Source: an uncultured Verrucomicrobiota bacterium (GTDB lineage: Bacteria > Verrucomicrobiota > Verrucomicrobiia > Limisphaerales > UBA9464). From it: a stretch of DNA of 34,967 nt. The notes beneath the pieces were generated by a model that had not been told where the DNA came from, ran no database searches, and worked only from the letters and a program-made list of their open reading frames with translations. Below are positions 22,426-30,998 of the stretch, piece after piece (within the stretch, counting starts at the first letter, position 1; the number at the start of each line of letters is the position of its first letter). The stretch covers positions 1 through 34,967 of the forward strand of contig CAITXU010000114.1 in the NCBI GenBank assembly GCA_903896505.1, given 5' to 3'. The position numbers and the translations under genes were made by a program.

Positions 22426-23895
22426 ATGCTTCATCAATTGACCGTTGCAGAATTGACCGACCGGCTCGACCGGCGCGAATGCTCCTCAACCGAGGCTCTC
22501 GAAGCCTGCCTGGGTCAAATGGCTCGTGTGGAAGGTCAGCTCCACTCTTTTTTATCCTGGGATGAGGCCGACGCCCGCCGGCAGGCTGCGGTAGCGGATG
22601 CCGCCATTGCATCAGGTGCATACCGGGTGGAGCGTCCCTTATTGGGGGTTCCCATCGCCCTGAAGGACGTCTTTTGCCAGCAAGGCCAGCCGTGTGGCTG
22701 CGGCTCAAGGATTCTTCAGGGCTTCGTGTCGCCCTACGACGCAACGGTGGTTGCGCGATTAAAGGCTGCGGGAGCCGTGGTGTTTGGTCGGCTGAACATG
22801 GACGAGTTTGCTATGGGCAGTTCGACGGAAAATTCTGCGTACGGTCCAACCCTGAATCCGTGGGACACCAGCCGGATTCCCGGTGGTTCGTCGGGAGGCT
22901 GTGCCGCCGCGGTCTCCGCCAACGAATGTTTCGCAGCCCTCGGTTCGGATACTGGTGGGTCTATCCGACAGCCGGCCGCCCTTTGCGGCATTGTTGGGCT
23001 CAAACCTACCTACGGTTTGGTCTCGCGTTATGGTCTGGTCGCTTTTGCTTCTTCCCTGGACCAAGTCGGCCCTTTCACCAAGGACATTCGCGATTCAGCC
23101 TTGGTCCTTCAGTCCATCGCCGGTCACGACCTCCACGATTCGACCAGCCTTCCAGCACCCGTTCCCGATTATCGAACTGCCCTCACCGAGGGAAGCCTGA
23201 AGGGCGTGCGTCTCGGTCTACCGAAGGAGTACCAGGTGGGAGGGATGGACCCTGAGGTTACAGCCGCCTTCGAGTCTGCCTTGAAGCAATTGACCAGCCT
23301 GGGTGCGGAATTGGTGGAGGTATCCCTCCCGCATACGGAATACGCTGCGGCAACCTATTACATCATCGCTCCCGCCGAGGCTTCCGCCAACCTCTCCCGG
23401 TTTGATGGGGTTCGCTATGGCCTGCGAGTCGATGGCTCCTCTCCGGAGGAAATGAACAGTCGGACCCGCGGTGCCGGTTTCGGGCCTGAGGTGAAGCGAC
23501 GCATCATCCTGGGGACCTACGTCCTCAGTTCGGGCTATTACGATGCCTTTTACGTCCGCGCCCAAAAGGTTCGAACCCTGATCCGTCAGGACTTCCTCCA
23601 AGCCTTTGAGCAGGTGGATGCGATCGTCACTCCCACGACCCCCACTCCCGCCTTCCGGCTGGGCGAAAAATCGGAGGACCCGTTGCAAATGTATTTGAGC
23701 GACATCTTCACCATTTCCTGCAACCTCGCCGGTATTTGTGGTGTGAGTGTTCCATGCGGTCTAACCCGCTCACCCCGTCTGCCGATGGGCCTTCAAATCC
23801 TTGCACCTCCATTTGGCGAGTCGACCTTGTTCCGCGTCGCCCATGCCTATGAGCAAAGCACGCCGTGGCACCGGGAGCGCTCACCGTTAAGCTAG
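22426..23895 (+). CDS. gatA: Asp-tRNA(Asn)/Glu-tRNA(Gln) amidotransferase subunit A
   Basis: 489 aa, normal for GatA. The amidase-signature catalytic triad is complete: K80 in PIALKDVF, the cis-serine in GGSSGG (153-158) and the nucleophile S179 in GSDTGGSIRQPA. NMDEFAMGSSTENSAYGPTLNPW and YYIIAPAEASANLSRFDGVRYG are GatA-specific rather than general amidase motifs. The subunit hydrolyses glutamine and channels ammonia to GatB for making Gln-tRNA(Gln) and/or Asn-tRNA(Asn). gatC is directly upstream and dnaB starts 9 bp downstream. The ATG follows CCGGCTTCCTT with no Shine-Dalgarno. Confidence 0.97.
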   Translation: MLHQLTVAELTDRLDRRECSSTEALEACLGQMARVEGQLHSFLSWDEADARRQAAVADAAIASGAYRVERPLLGVPIALKDVFCQQGQPCGCGSRILQGFVSPYDATVVARLKAAGAVVFGRLNMDEFAMGSSTENSAYGPTLNPWDTSRIPGGSSGGCAAAVSANECFAALGSDTGGSIRQPAALCGIVGLKPTYGLVSRYGLVAFASSLDQVGPFTKDIRDSALVLQSIAGHDLHDSTSLPAPVPDYRTALTEGSLKGVRLGLPKEYQVGGMDPEVTAAFESALKQLTSLGAELVEVSLPHTEYAAATYYIIAPAEASANLSRFDGVRYGLRVDGSSPEEMNSRTRGAGFGPEVKRRIILGTYVLSSGYYDAFYVRAQKVRTLIRQDFLQAFEQVDAIVTPTTPTPAFRLGEKSEDPLQMYLSDIFTISCNLAGICGVSVPCGLTRSPRLPMGLQILAPPFGESTLFRVAHAYEQSTPWHRERSPLS

Positions 23896-23904
23896 CCGTC
23901 GACC

Positions 23905-25368
23905 ATGACCGACGAAGCCGCGGAATTGTTCGAGCAGGAAAAAGTTCCCGACCTCAAGAAAAAGCGTCGGAATCGAAATACCGTGGACCTCGGTCGGGTC
24001 GACCGGCTTCCACCCCACTCCCTGGAGGCGGAACAGGGGGTCCTTGCCTGTGTTCTCCTTTCTCCCAACGACAGTCTGGGATTGTGCCTGGAACAACTCC
24101 GGTCTGGAGCCGAAACGTTTTACGATCTCCGGCACCAGATGCTCTACGAGCATTTGGTGGCCATGTACGACTCCAAGACACCGGTGGACCTGATCACGGT
24201 TCCCCAACGTCTGAAAGATGCGGGTCAATTGGAGGCCATCGGGGGGCTTGCTTACCTCAGCAGCTTGATGGATGCCGCGCCCAGTGCGGCCAATCTGGGG
24301 TACTACCTCGAAATCGTCCGGGAGAAACACGTCTTACGGCGGATTCTTCAGACCTGCACTGCGGCGGTCGGTCGCGTTCAGGAACACGAAGGCGGGGTCG
24401 ATGAACTCCTGGACGAAGTCGAGCGGGACATCCTCAAGATCAGCCAGGACCGGGAGGACAAGGCGCTGCGCGGGGTCAAAGACCTGGTCCGCGGAGCGAT
24501 CGACCTCATCCAAAAATTCCATGCCCGCGCTGGTGAACTCACCGGTATTGGCACTGGGTTTTCCGACCTCGACAAAATGACCAGCGGGTTCCATGAGGGC
24601 GAGATGATCGTGATCGCCGCCCGCCCCTCGATGGGAAAAACCTCACTGGCGATGAACATCGCGGAAAGCGTGATCATCGATCAGAATTTGCCAGTAGGGG
24701 TGTTCAGCTTGGAAATGACCGCCGAATCACTGGTCATGCGGATGCTCTGTTCTCTGGCTCGCGTTAATGGCCGCAGCATTCGGGACGGTTTTCTGAACCA
24801 GGGCGACTTCCAAAAATTGACGGCAGCCGCCTCCAAGCTCTCGAGGGCACCTCTCCACATTGATGATACAGCCGGGCTTTCGATTCTTCAATTGCGCGCC
24901 CGGGCCAGACGCATGTGGCAGCAGCACGGCATCAAACTGATCGTCATTGATTATCTCCAGCTCCTTCATTCGACCTCCAAGAAGGCGCAGGACAACCGAC
25001 AGCAGGAAATCGCTGACATCTCCAGCGGAGTCAAAGCCCTCGCCAAGGAGCTAAAACTGCCTGTGATCGTGCTGAGCCAGCTCAACCGCGAATTCGAAAA
25101 AGACAAAAACCGCAAACCGCGGCTTTCTGATCTGCGCGAATCCGGGGCCATCGAGCAGGACGCCGATGTCGTCGGGCTCCTCTACAAACCGGCTGCGGGA
25201 GAGGAAGAGGAACCCTCCACCGAGGCGGAATCGCAGGAGGCCGTGCCGGTCAACCTGCTCATCGCCAAACAACGGAATGGACCCACGGGAGATGTCCGAT
25301 TGTCCTTCCTCAAGGGACTGACCCGGTTCGAGTCGGCGGCCAGAATTGGGGAGGAAAATGAACCGTGA
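23905..25368 (+). CDS. dnaB: Replicative DNA helicase DnaB
   Basis: 487 aa. A basic leader (KKKRRNRNTVD, about 18-28) precedes the N-terminal collar domain (LPPHSLEAEQGVLACVLL). The RecA-like motor has Walker A at about 239-247 (ARPSMGKTS), the H1a/H2 region VFSLEMTAESLVMRM, Walker B LIVIDYLQLL and the H3/H4 segment VIVLSQLNREFEKDKNRKPRLSDLRESGAIEQDADVV with the arginine finger downstream. No intein is present, unlike many dnaB genes. The hexamer unwinds DNA at the fork and contacts primase and the tau subunit. The C-terminus has an acidic stretch (EEEEPSTEAESQEA), an insertion within the motor's last strands. Gap to gatA is 9 bp. Confidence 0.97.
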   Translation: MTDEAAELFEQEKVPDLKKKRRNRNTVDLGRVDRLPPHSLEAEQGVLACVLLSPNDSLGLCLEQLRSGAETFYDLRHQMLYEHLVAMYDSKTPVDLITVPQRLKDAGQLEAIGGLAYLSSLMDAAPSAANLGYYLEIVREKHVLRRILQTCTAAVGRVQEHEGGVDELLDEVERDILKISQDREDKALRGVKDLVRGAIDLIQKFHARAGELTGIGTGFSDLDKMTSGFHEGEMIVIAARPSMGKTSLAMNIAESVIIDQNLPVGVFSLEMTAESLVMRMLCSLARVNGRSIRDGFLNQGDFQKLTAAASKLSRAPLHIDDTAGLSILQLRARARRMWQQHGIKLIVIDYLQLLHSTSKKAQDNRQQEIADISSGVKALAKELKLPVIVLSQLNREFEKDKNRKPRLSDLRESGAIEQDADVVGLLYKPAAGEEEEPSTEAESQEAVPVNLLIAKQRNGPTGDVRLSFLKGLTRFESAARIGEENEP

Positions 25369-25479
25369 ACTTGAGCCAATCATCGCCCGTCATTTTTTGG
25401 GGATTGCTTCCCGGGGCGGAGATTGGCTTCCATGCACCCGACCGGAGGTTGTTTTCGAGCCTCATTTGACGTGAAACCC

Positions 25480-28053
25480 ATGAAATTTGCCGTTCGCCCG
25501 TGGTTGCGCACCGCCGCGCTGATTGTGGCCTGCCTCCAATTAACGGCACTCGCCCAGGATACCCGCCGCCCGGACCCGCCCAAAATTGATGCGGTCGTGA
25601 TTCGCCATGCCGGACCTGCCGCCGTGTCCGACGATCTGATTCGCGCGAATATCCGCATCCGGGTGGGTGACAAGTACAGCCGACCCAGTGTTGACGACGA
25701 CGTGCGCAACCTGTACGGCACCGGATACTTCTATAACATCCGGGTGGCAGAGGAAATCACCTCAACCGAGGCCGACTCCGCCGGCATACCGGTGCCGAAA
25801 ACGGTCACGTTGACCTACGTGGTTCAGGGGAAACCGGTCCTGACCGAAATCCGCTTTAGTGGTAACAAGCGCTACAGCGCTTCCAAACTGCGCCGCAAGG
25901 TCACCTCCAAAGCCGGTGAGCCGTTGGACGAACGGAAGCTATTCAATGACTCCCAGGAGATATTGAAGATGTACCAGAAGGCGGGCTTGCAGAAGACCAA
26001 GGTAGACCCTGTTCCCAGCATCAATGAACAGTTGGGTAAGGGGACCGTCACCTTTGAGATCAGCGAGTCCCCGAAAGTTCGGATCGACGACGTTGTCTTT
26101 CAGAACGCCAAGGCCTTCAAGCAGAAGAAACTGCATTATGTCATCAAGACCCGCCGGTGGTGGTGGCTCTCCTGGCTGACCGGTAGCGGCAAGCTCAAGG
26201 ACGACGTTTTCGAAGAAGACAAAGACCGTCTGCGCGAGTTTTACGCCGATCACGGCTACATCGACTTCGATCTTCGGGGCGTGAAGTTCGATTATCCCTC
26301 CACCAACCACATGGTCATCCGGTTGGACCTGGACGAAGGCCAGCAATACCGGGTGGGTAATGTCGATTTCAAAGGCAACGATCTCTTCCAAAAATACGAG
26401 ATCATTGGAAATCTCGTGACCCGGGACGGCCAAAAAACCACCCGAGGCCTTCAACTGAGTCCGGGACAAGTCTTCACCCCCAAGAAACTCGATAAAGACC
26501 GGGAAGCCATCGAAGACTTCTACGGGTCTCAGGGCTATATCGAAGCCCGGATTGATCCAAAGAAGATCGCCAACATTGACAAGGGGACCCTGGACCTTTC
26601 CTATGACATCAAGGAGGGGCAGAAATATTATGTCGAGCGTATCGACATCAAAGGGAACACCAAGACCAAGGACAAGGTCATTCGTCGCGAATTGGCGCTG
26701 TCACCTGGCGAACCGTTTGACATGGTTCGGGTTAAAGCCTCGAAGCAACGACTCGAGCAGACCCAGTTCTTTGAAAAGGTCGACACACAAAACGAACCGA
26801 CCGAAATCGAGAATAAACGGAACCTCGTTGTCGGGGTGCAGGAAAAGAACACGGGTAACATTTCCGTCGGTGCCGGTTTTAGTTCCGTCGACAGCATCGT
26901 CGGGTTCGTCGAGTTGTCCCAGGGCAACTTTGACTTGTTCAACGCGCCCCACTTTACCGGTGCCGGACAAAAGGCACGCATTCGCGCTCAATACGGAAGC
27001 CAGCGGCAGGACTACATCATTGGTTTTACCGAGCCGTGGTTTCTCGACCGTCCGCTCCGCTTGGATACCGAGTTGTTTTATCGGCAGCTCAATTACCTTT
27101 CGGACAACTACACCCAGACTCAGGCGGGTGGCACGGTGGGCCTGGCCAAGCGGTTGCCGTTCAATCTGACCGGTGGCGTCAACTACACGCTGGAAAACAT
27201 CAAGATCAAGTTCTCCGACGCCTACAAGGCCTCCTATCCGCAAACGATCACCAACACCACCTACCAGACCAACATCGTGAACGGCAAGCCGGTGGTGGGC
27301 GTGATTCAAACTCCCGCACCCGGGCCTCAGCCGGTTCTGTTGCAGGAAGAGGGTGATCGCCTCGTGTCGCGTGTCGGTTTTTCGCTGGCCTACGATACCC
27401 GCAACAGCGCACTGCTTCCAAGCCGCGGGCACCGTTTGGAATTTGTTCCCGAAGTGGCCGGCGGACCTCTGGGTGGGGACGTCAACTACTACAAGCTCGA
27501 GCTTCGGGCGGCGCAGTATTGGAGTCCCCAACGGCTGGCAGGTCCGTCCAGTGTCTGGCAGGACATTCTCGAAGGGCACATCGTTGAATTGGTCGGTCGG
27601 GTCGGGGTGATTGATGCCTACGGCGACGGCGATCGGGGCGCCCACGGTCGTGTGCCGCTATTTGACCGCTACTACCTCGGCGGCCTCTACAGCCTCCGCG
27701 GATACAAGTATCGTACGGTCGGACCCATCGATGAACTGACAGGGGAACCCATCGGGGGAAAGACGGCTTGGTTTGCTTCTGCTGAATACAGCTTGCCCAT
27801 TATTGAACGTTTGCGCTTCGCGATGTTCTACGATGTGGGCATGGTTTACGAAGACGCATACAGCTTTACGCCGTATAAGTTTAAGGACGGTAGTGACACC
27901 GGGTTTTACTCGGACAACTTCGGCTTTGGATTGCGCTTGAACCTTCCCATCGGTCCGCTTCGCCTCGACTACGCGATTCCGATAACCCGCGACAAGTATC
28001 AGGGGCACTCCGGACGCTTCCAATTCGGAGTTGGCTATCAGCGGGAATTCTGA
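25480..28053 (+). CDS. bamA: Outer-membrane protein assembly factor BamA
   Basis: 857 aa from the ATG at 25480, which begins a signal peptide (MKFAVRPWLRTAALIVACLQ...ALAQ); an earlier in-frame TTG at 25423 would mask it. Five POTRA-like repeats follow (to about 440), each with the GxxF/YF-type turn, e.g. GTGYFYNIRV, IRFSGNKRYS, HGYIDFDLRGV, IKGNTKTKD. The second half is the 16-strand Omp85 barrel (GAGFSSVDSIVGFVELSQGNFDLFN; GGLYSLRGYKYR, the conserved loop-6 RGY motif) ending in YQREF. A WWW cluster in RRWWWLSWLTGSGKL (third POTRA region) is striking but I believe common in this phylum. It inserts barrel proteins in the outer membrane; skp follows, as is usual. Confidence 0.96.
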   Translation: MKFAVRPWLRTAALIVACLQLTALAQDTRRPDPPKIDAVVIRHAGPAAVSDDLIRANIRIRVGDKYSRPSVDDDVRNLYGTGYFYNIRVAEEITSTEADSAGIPVPKTVTLTYVVQGKPVLTEIRFSGNKRYSASKLRRKVTSKAGEPLDERKLFNDSQEILKMYQKAGLQKTKVDPVPSINEQLGKGTVTFEISESPKVRIDDVVFQNAKAFKQKKLHYVIKTRRWWWLSWLTGSGKLKDDVFEEDKDRLREFYADHGYIDFDLRGVKFDYPSTNHMVIRLDLDEGQQYRVGNVDFKGNDLFQKYEIIGNLVTRDGQKTTRGLQLSPGQVFTPKKLDKDREAIEDFYGSQGYIEARIDPKKIANIDKGTLDLSYDIKEGQKYYVERIDIKGNTKTKDKVIRRELALSPGEPFDMVRVKASKQRLEQTQFFEKVDTQNEPTEIENKRNLVVGVQEKNTGNISVGAGFSSVDSIVGFVELSQGNFDLFNAPHFTGAGQKARIRAQYGSQRQDYIIGFTEPWFLDRPLRLDTELFYRQLNYLSDNYTQTQAGGTVGLAKRLPFNLTGGVNYTLENIKIKFSDAYKASYPQTITNTTYQTNIVNGKPVVGVIQTPAPGPQPVLLQEEGDRLVSRVGFSLAYDTRNSALLPSRGHRLEFVPEVAGGPLGGDVNYYKLELRAAQYWSPQRLAGPSSVWQDILEGHIVELVGRVGVIDAYGDGDRGAHGRVPLFDRYYLGGLYSLRGYKYRTVGPIDELTGEPIGGKTAWFASAEYSLPIIERLRFAMFYDVGMVYEDAYSFTPYKFKDGSDTGFYSDNFGFGLRLNLPIGPLRLDYAIPITRDKYQGHSGRFQFGVGYQREF

Positions 28054-28079
28054 CAACCTAACAACACTAATCGAAATTA

Positions 28080-28730
28080 ATGATGAAATTGACCTCGACT
28101 AACTGGATTGGGATCGCCTGTGGGCTGCTCCTCGCGGGTTCCGCTTTGGCGGAGACCAAGATCGGTGTGGTGGACCTTAAGAAAGTGTTTGAAGGTTACT
28201 GGCGTACCGGTCAGGCCGACAAGCAACTCAAGGATCGAAAGTCCGAATTTGACCGGATGCTCGGCAACCTGGAAGAAGACTATAAAAAGTCCAATGAGGA
28301 GCTGAAAAAGTTGGTCGAAGCCGCCAACGATCAGGCTGTCTCCAGTCAGGAACGCGACAAGCGCAAGGTGGACGTTGAAAAGAAGGTGGCCGACATCCGC
28401 GAACAGGAGAACAGCATTCGCAATTACCGCGACACGGCCGGCCGGGAACTCAATACCCAAATGACCCGGCTGCGTGAAAGTGTGCTCCGCGAAATTCGCG
28501 GTACGGTGGAGGAAAAGTCCAAGTCCGCCGGGTATCAACTCGTTTTTGACATCGCCGCTGTCTCCGGCAACAACACCCCCGTCATCCTCTATACCGTCCT
28601 CAACGGCACCGAAGTCGATATCACCGACTCCGTTCTCAAATCCCTGAATGCCAATGCTCCGGCCGACGCTCCGTCCGACGACAAAAAGGACGACAAAAAG
28701 GACGACAAGAAAGCCGATCCCAAGAAATAG
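28080..28730 (+). CDS. skp: OmpH/Skp family periplasmic chaperone
   Basis: 216 aa. A signal peptide ends at SALA|ETKIGVVDLKKVF; the mature start K-I-G-V-V-D is the OmpH strand. A long charged coiled-coil (about 45-135) forms the tentacle arms. The body ends with YQLVFDIAA...ILYTVLNGTEVDITDSVLKSLN. Then comes an unusual Asp/Lys-rich tail (DDKKDDKKDDKK), encoded by three 12-nt repeats at 28677-28712. Skp trimers hold unfolded outer-membrane proteins in the periplasm for BamA, the gene directly upstream (26-bp gap). A 10-bp-stem terminator follows at 28797. Confidence 0.94.
   Translation: MMKLTSTNWIGIACGLLLAGSALAETKIGVVDLKKVFEGYWRTGQADKQLKDRKSEFDRMLGNLEEDYKKSNEELKKLVEAANDQAVSSQERDKRKVDVEKKVADIREQENSIRNYRDTAGRELNTQMTRLRESVLREIRGTVEEKSKSAGYQLVFDIAAVSGNNTPVILYTVLNGTEVDITDSVLKSLNANAPADAPSDDKKDDKKDDKKADPKK
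28677..28712 (+). repeat. Three 12-nt tandem units at the skp 3' end
   Basis: GACGACAAAAAG occurs at 28677-28688 and 28689-28700, and in variant form GACGACAAGAAA at 28701-28712, coding D-D-K-K three times. Such in-frame 12-nt units can change copy number by slippage without breaking the frame. Confidence 0.85.
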
Positions 28731-28796
28731 CGGGAACCTGCCTGCCGAGGCTTTTTTCGACCAAGGTTGGACTAAGGCCTCTCGGTCCTGCTGAAA

Positions 28797-28828
28797 GCGG
28801 CGCGGATATCTCCGCGCCGCCCTTTTTT
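28797..28828 (+). terminator. Rho-independent terminator between skp and ispD
   Basis: Perfect 10-bp stem GCGGCGCGGA (28797-28806) / TCCGCGCCGC (28811-28820) with loop TATC, then CC and six T (28823-28828). It lies 66 bp after skp, and its T-tract ends only 4 nt before the ispD start codon. Confidence 0.9.
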
Positions 28829-28832
28829 ATCC

Positions 28833-29507
28833 ATGACCTCTGCGGTGATTGTTGCGGCCGGTCGGGGCACCCGAATGGGGCCGGGTATCGATAAACTCTT
28901 CCTCCCCCTCAAGGGAGTTCCCGTCGTAGTGCATTGCTGGAGATGTTTTGATGCGTCGCCCGAGATCGATGACATCGTTCTCGTCGTCCGGGACGGATGG
29001 CAGGAGTCATTTGACGAATTGGCCCGAAACCATCATTTCCTAAAGCCCTATCGACTGGTCGTCGGGGGAGCGGAACGACAGGACTCTGTTGCCAATGGGG
29101 TCGCCGCTTTGAAAAACGGTTCGGAATGGGTGGCGATTCATGACGGTGCCCGTCCGCTTCTGAGTCAAGTTGCACTGGCTCGATGCCTCATGGCTGCCCG
29201 CCAGCATGGCGCAGCAGTGGCTGCCCAGCGCGCGGTGGATACCATCAAGGAGGCATCGCCGGACGGGACCATAGCCCGGCATCTGGATAGGAATCTCCTT
29301 TGGACGGTCCAGACACCCCAGTGCTTTCACGTGCCAATCATCCGCAAAGCCATGGCGGCCGTGAAGGCGGAGGGTAAGCAAGTCACGGACGATACCGCAG
29401 CGTGCGAATTTATCGGGCAATCGGTCCGGTTGGTCGAATGCCCGGAACCGAATCTGAAGGTCACCGCGCCGGGAGATATTCCTTTGTTGGAAAGCCTGTT
29501 GGGATGA
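28833..29507 (+). CDS. ispD: 2-C-methyl-D-erythritol 4-phosphate cytidylyltransferase
   Basis: 224 aa. The nucleotide-binding loop AAGRGTRMG (about 8-16) with K21 in DKLFLPL, then VVGGAERQDSVANGV, AIHDGARPLLS (metal/CTP-binding aspartate), R-A-V-D-T-I-K-E, QTPQCFHVPII and the C-terminal NLKVTAPGD are the IspD signatures in order. It makes CDP-methylerythritol, the third step of the MEP isoprenoid pathway. ispF, often adjacent, is absent. The N-terminal MTSAVIVAAGRG fixes the start at 28833, so the terminator hairpin four bases upstream is in its leader unless a promoter lies within it. No Shine-Dalgarno. Confidence 0.95.
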   Translation: MTSAVIVAAGRGTRMGPGIDKLFLPLKGVPVVVHCWRCFDASPEIDDIVLVVRDGWQESFDELARNHHFLKPYRLVVGGAERQDSVANGVAALKNGSEWVAIHDGARPLLSQVALARCLMAARQHGAAVAAQRAVDTIKEASPDGTIARHLDRNLLWTVQTPQCFHVPIIRKAMAAVKAEGKQVTDDTAACEFIGQSVRLVECPEPNLKVTAPGDIPLLESLLG

Positions 29508-29579
29508 GGTCGACCACCTCCGTTTTCCAGGGAATGACAAGTTCATGGCCCGATTCCATCGCTGATGGTTGCGTCCGCA

Positions 29580-29614
29580 CCTTGGCGGTCGTAGCCTGAA
29601 CGCACCGCCCAAGG
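29580..29614 (+). promoter_or_regulatory. Leader hairpin just upstream of ctpA
   Basis: CCTTGGCGGT (29580-29589) pairs with ACCGCCCAAGG (29604-29614) with one bulged C, loop of 14 nt. It lies 10 nt before the ctpA ATG, with no T-tract. It could be a leader structure controlling translation, or chance in GC-rich DNA. Confidence 0.4.
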
Positions 29615-29624
29615 CGGCAATATC

Positions 29625-30977
29625 ATGCAAAAGCGCCTGACCTACGCCGTTTTCTTCATTGTCCTTGGTGGGTATATTTTTACCGGCGCACACCTTTCCC
29701 GGCTGAGCGCCGACGACAAGGATGACGCCTACCAACAGTTGGAGGTCTTCACGCGGGTTCTGGAGCGCGTCCGTAAGGACTATGTCGACGGCGACAAGTT
29801 GACCTATAAAGACCTCGTTCAGGGGGCTTTGAAAGGAATGCTCGGTTCGCTCGACCCGCACAGTGAATACATGGAGCCGGTCAAATATGGGGAGCTCAAG
29901 GAAGACACCGAAGGTTCCTTCAGCGGCGTGGGCCTTCAGGTCGGCATCAAGGATGGGGGGTTGGTGGTGATCTCCCCCATGGAAGATACACCCGCTTTTG
30001 AGGTCGGAATCATGACAGGCGACCGCATTGAAAAGATCGACGGCCAGTCGACCGAAAGGTTCGGTATGAACGATGCCGTCAAACGGCTTCGCGGTCCCTC
30101 CGGCAGCAAAGTCACCGTGACCGTCTCGCGGGCTTCCTGGTCCGAGCCCAAGGATTTCAGTCTCGTAAGGGCCGATATCCGCATTTATTCCGTCAAGGAC
30201 ATCAATAATCGCCGCCAATTTCCCGTGGATGCCAACCACATCGGATACGTCCGTCTCACCCAATTCGGTGAGCGAACCGCCGACGAACTTGAGGAGGCAC
30301 TCGTGGAATTGGAAAAACAGGGGATGACCGGATTGGTGATGGACCTGCGTGGGAACCCGGGCGGACTCTTGGATCAGGCCGTTGAGGTTTGCGAAAAATT
30401 CCTGGAGGCAGGAAAACCGATTGTTTCAACCGAGGGACGCAACCCGGCAGGCGACCTGCAACGCCGCTCTTCCAAGAAATCCGGCAAGCGGTTGAGTTTG
30501 CCGATGGTTGTTCTGGTCAATGGCGGAAGTGCCAGTGCTTCGGAGATTGTCACCGGCTGCCTGAAGGACCTGAAGCGTGCGGTAATCGTGGGAGAACAGA
30601 CTTTCGGTAAGGGCTCGGTCCAAAGCATTCTGCCCCTTCCAGATGGTTCTGCCCTGCGGTTGACCACGGCAAAGTATTACACTCCCAGCCATCAAGTGAT
30701 TCACGAAAAGGGTATTGGGCCCGACATTCTCGTTCCCATGAGCGACGATGAAGAGCTGGCTGTCCAACTCCGGCGCATTCCGGGAGGTGAAACCAACCTC
30801 GACGAAGTTCTTCGAGCGTATGAACCCGAGAAGCGGTCGCGTCTTCGCGAATTGGTGACCGACAATCGGGATGTCCAATTGGAACGAGCCAGCGATCTGC
30901 TCAAGGGGATCAGTCTTTTTGGACGCAAGCCGGCCGAAAAAGCGCCCGCCAAATTCCCCCACACCTCTGTTAACTAG
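29625..30977 (+). CDS. ctpA: S41 family C-terminal processing peptidase
   Basis: 450 aa. An N-terminal hydrophobic stretch (TYAVFFIVLGGYIFTGAHL) exports or anchors the protein. A cap helix region (LERVRKDYVDGDKLTYKDLVQGALKGMLGSLDPHSEYM) is followed by a PDZ domain (about 95-185, GVGLQVGIKDGGLVVISPMEDTPAFEVGIMTGDRI). The catalytic core has YVRLTQFGE, DLRGNPGGLL, the serine in NGGSASASEI and the lysine in TFGKGSVQ, so the Ser-Lys dyad is complete. It trims or degrades periplasmic proteins from the C-terminus. It starts 117 bp after ispD; tsaD follows after 21 bp. Confidence 0.95.
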   Translation: MQKRLTYAVFFIVLGGYIFTGAHLSRLSADDKDDAYQQLEVFTRVLERVRKDYVDGDKLTYKDLVQGALKGMLGSLDPHSEYMEPVKYGELKEDTEGSFSGVGLQVGIKDGGLVVISPMEDTPAFEVGIMTGDRIEKIDGQSTERFGMNDAVKRLRGPSGSKVTVTVSRASWSEPKDFSLVRADIRIYSVKDINNRRQFPVDANHIGYVRLTQFGERTADELEEALVELEKQGMTGLVMDLRGNPGGLLDQAVEVCEKFLEAGKPIVSTEGRNPAGDLQRRSSKKSGKRLSLPMVVLVNGGSASASEIVTGCLKDLKRAVIVGEQTFGKGSVQSILPLPDGSALRLTTAKYYTPSHQVIHEKGIGPDILVPMSDDEELAVQLRRIPGGETNLDEVLRAYEPEKRSRLRELVTDNRDVQLERASDLLKGISLFGRKPAEKAPAKFPHTSVN

Positions 30978-30998
30978 TAGTTCCATTCGAAAAGCGAG

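Noticed and set aside
29040-30263. 407-codon open frame antisense to ispD and ctpA
   Set aside because: Shadow of two well-recognised genes; no family features.
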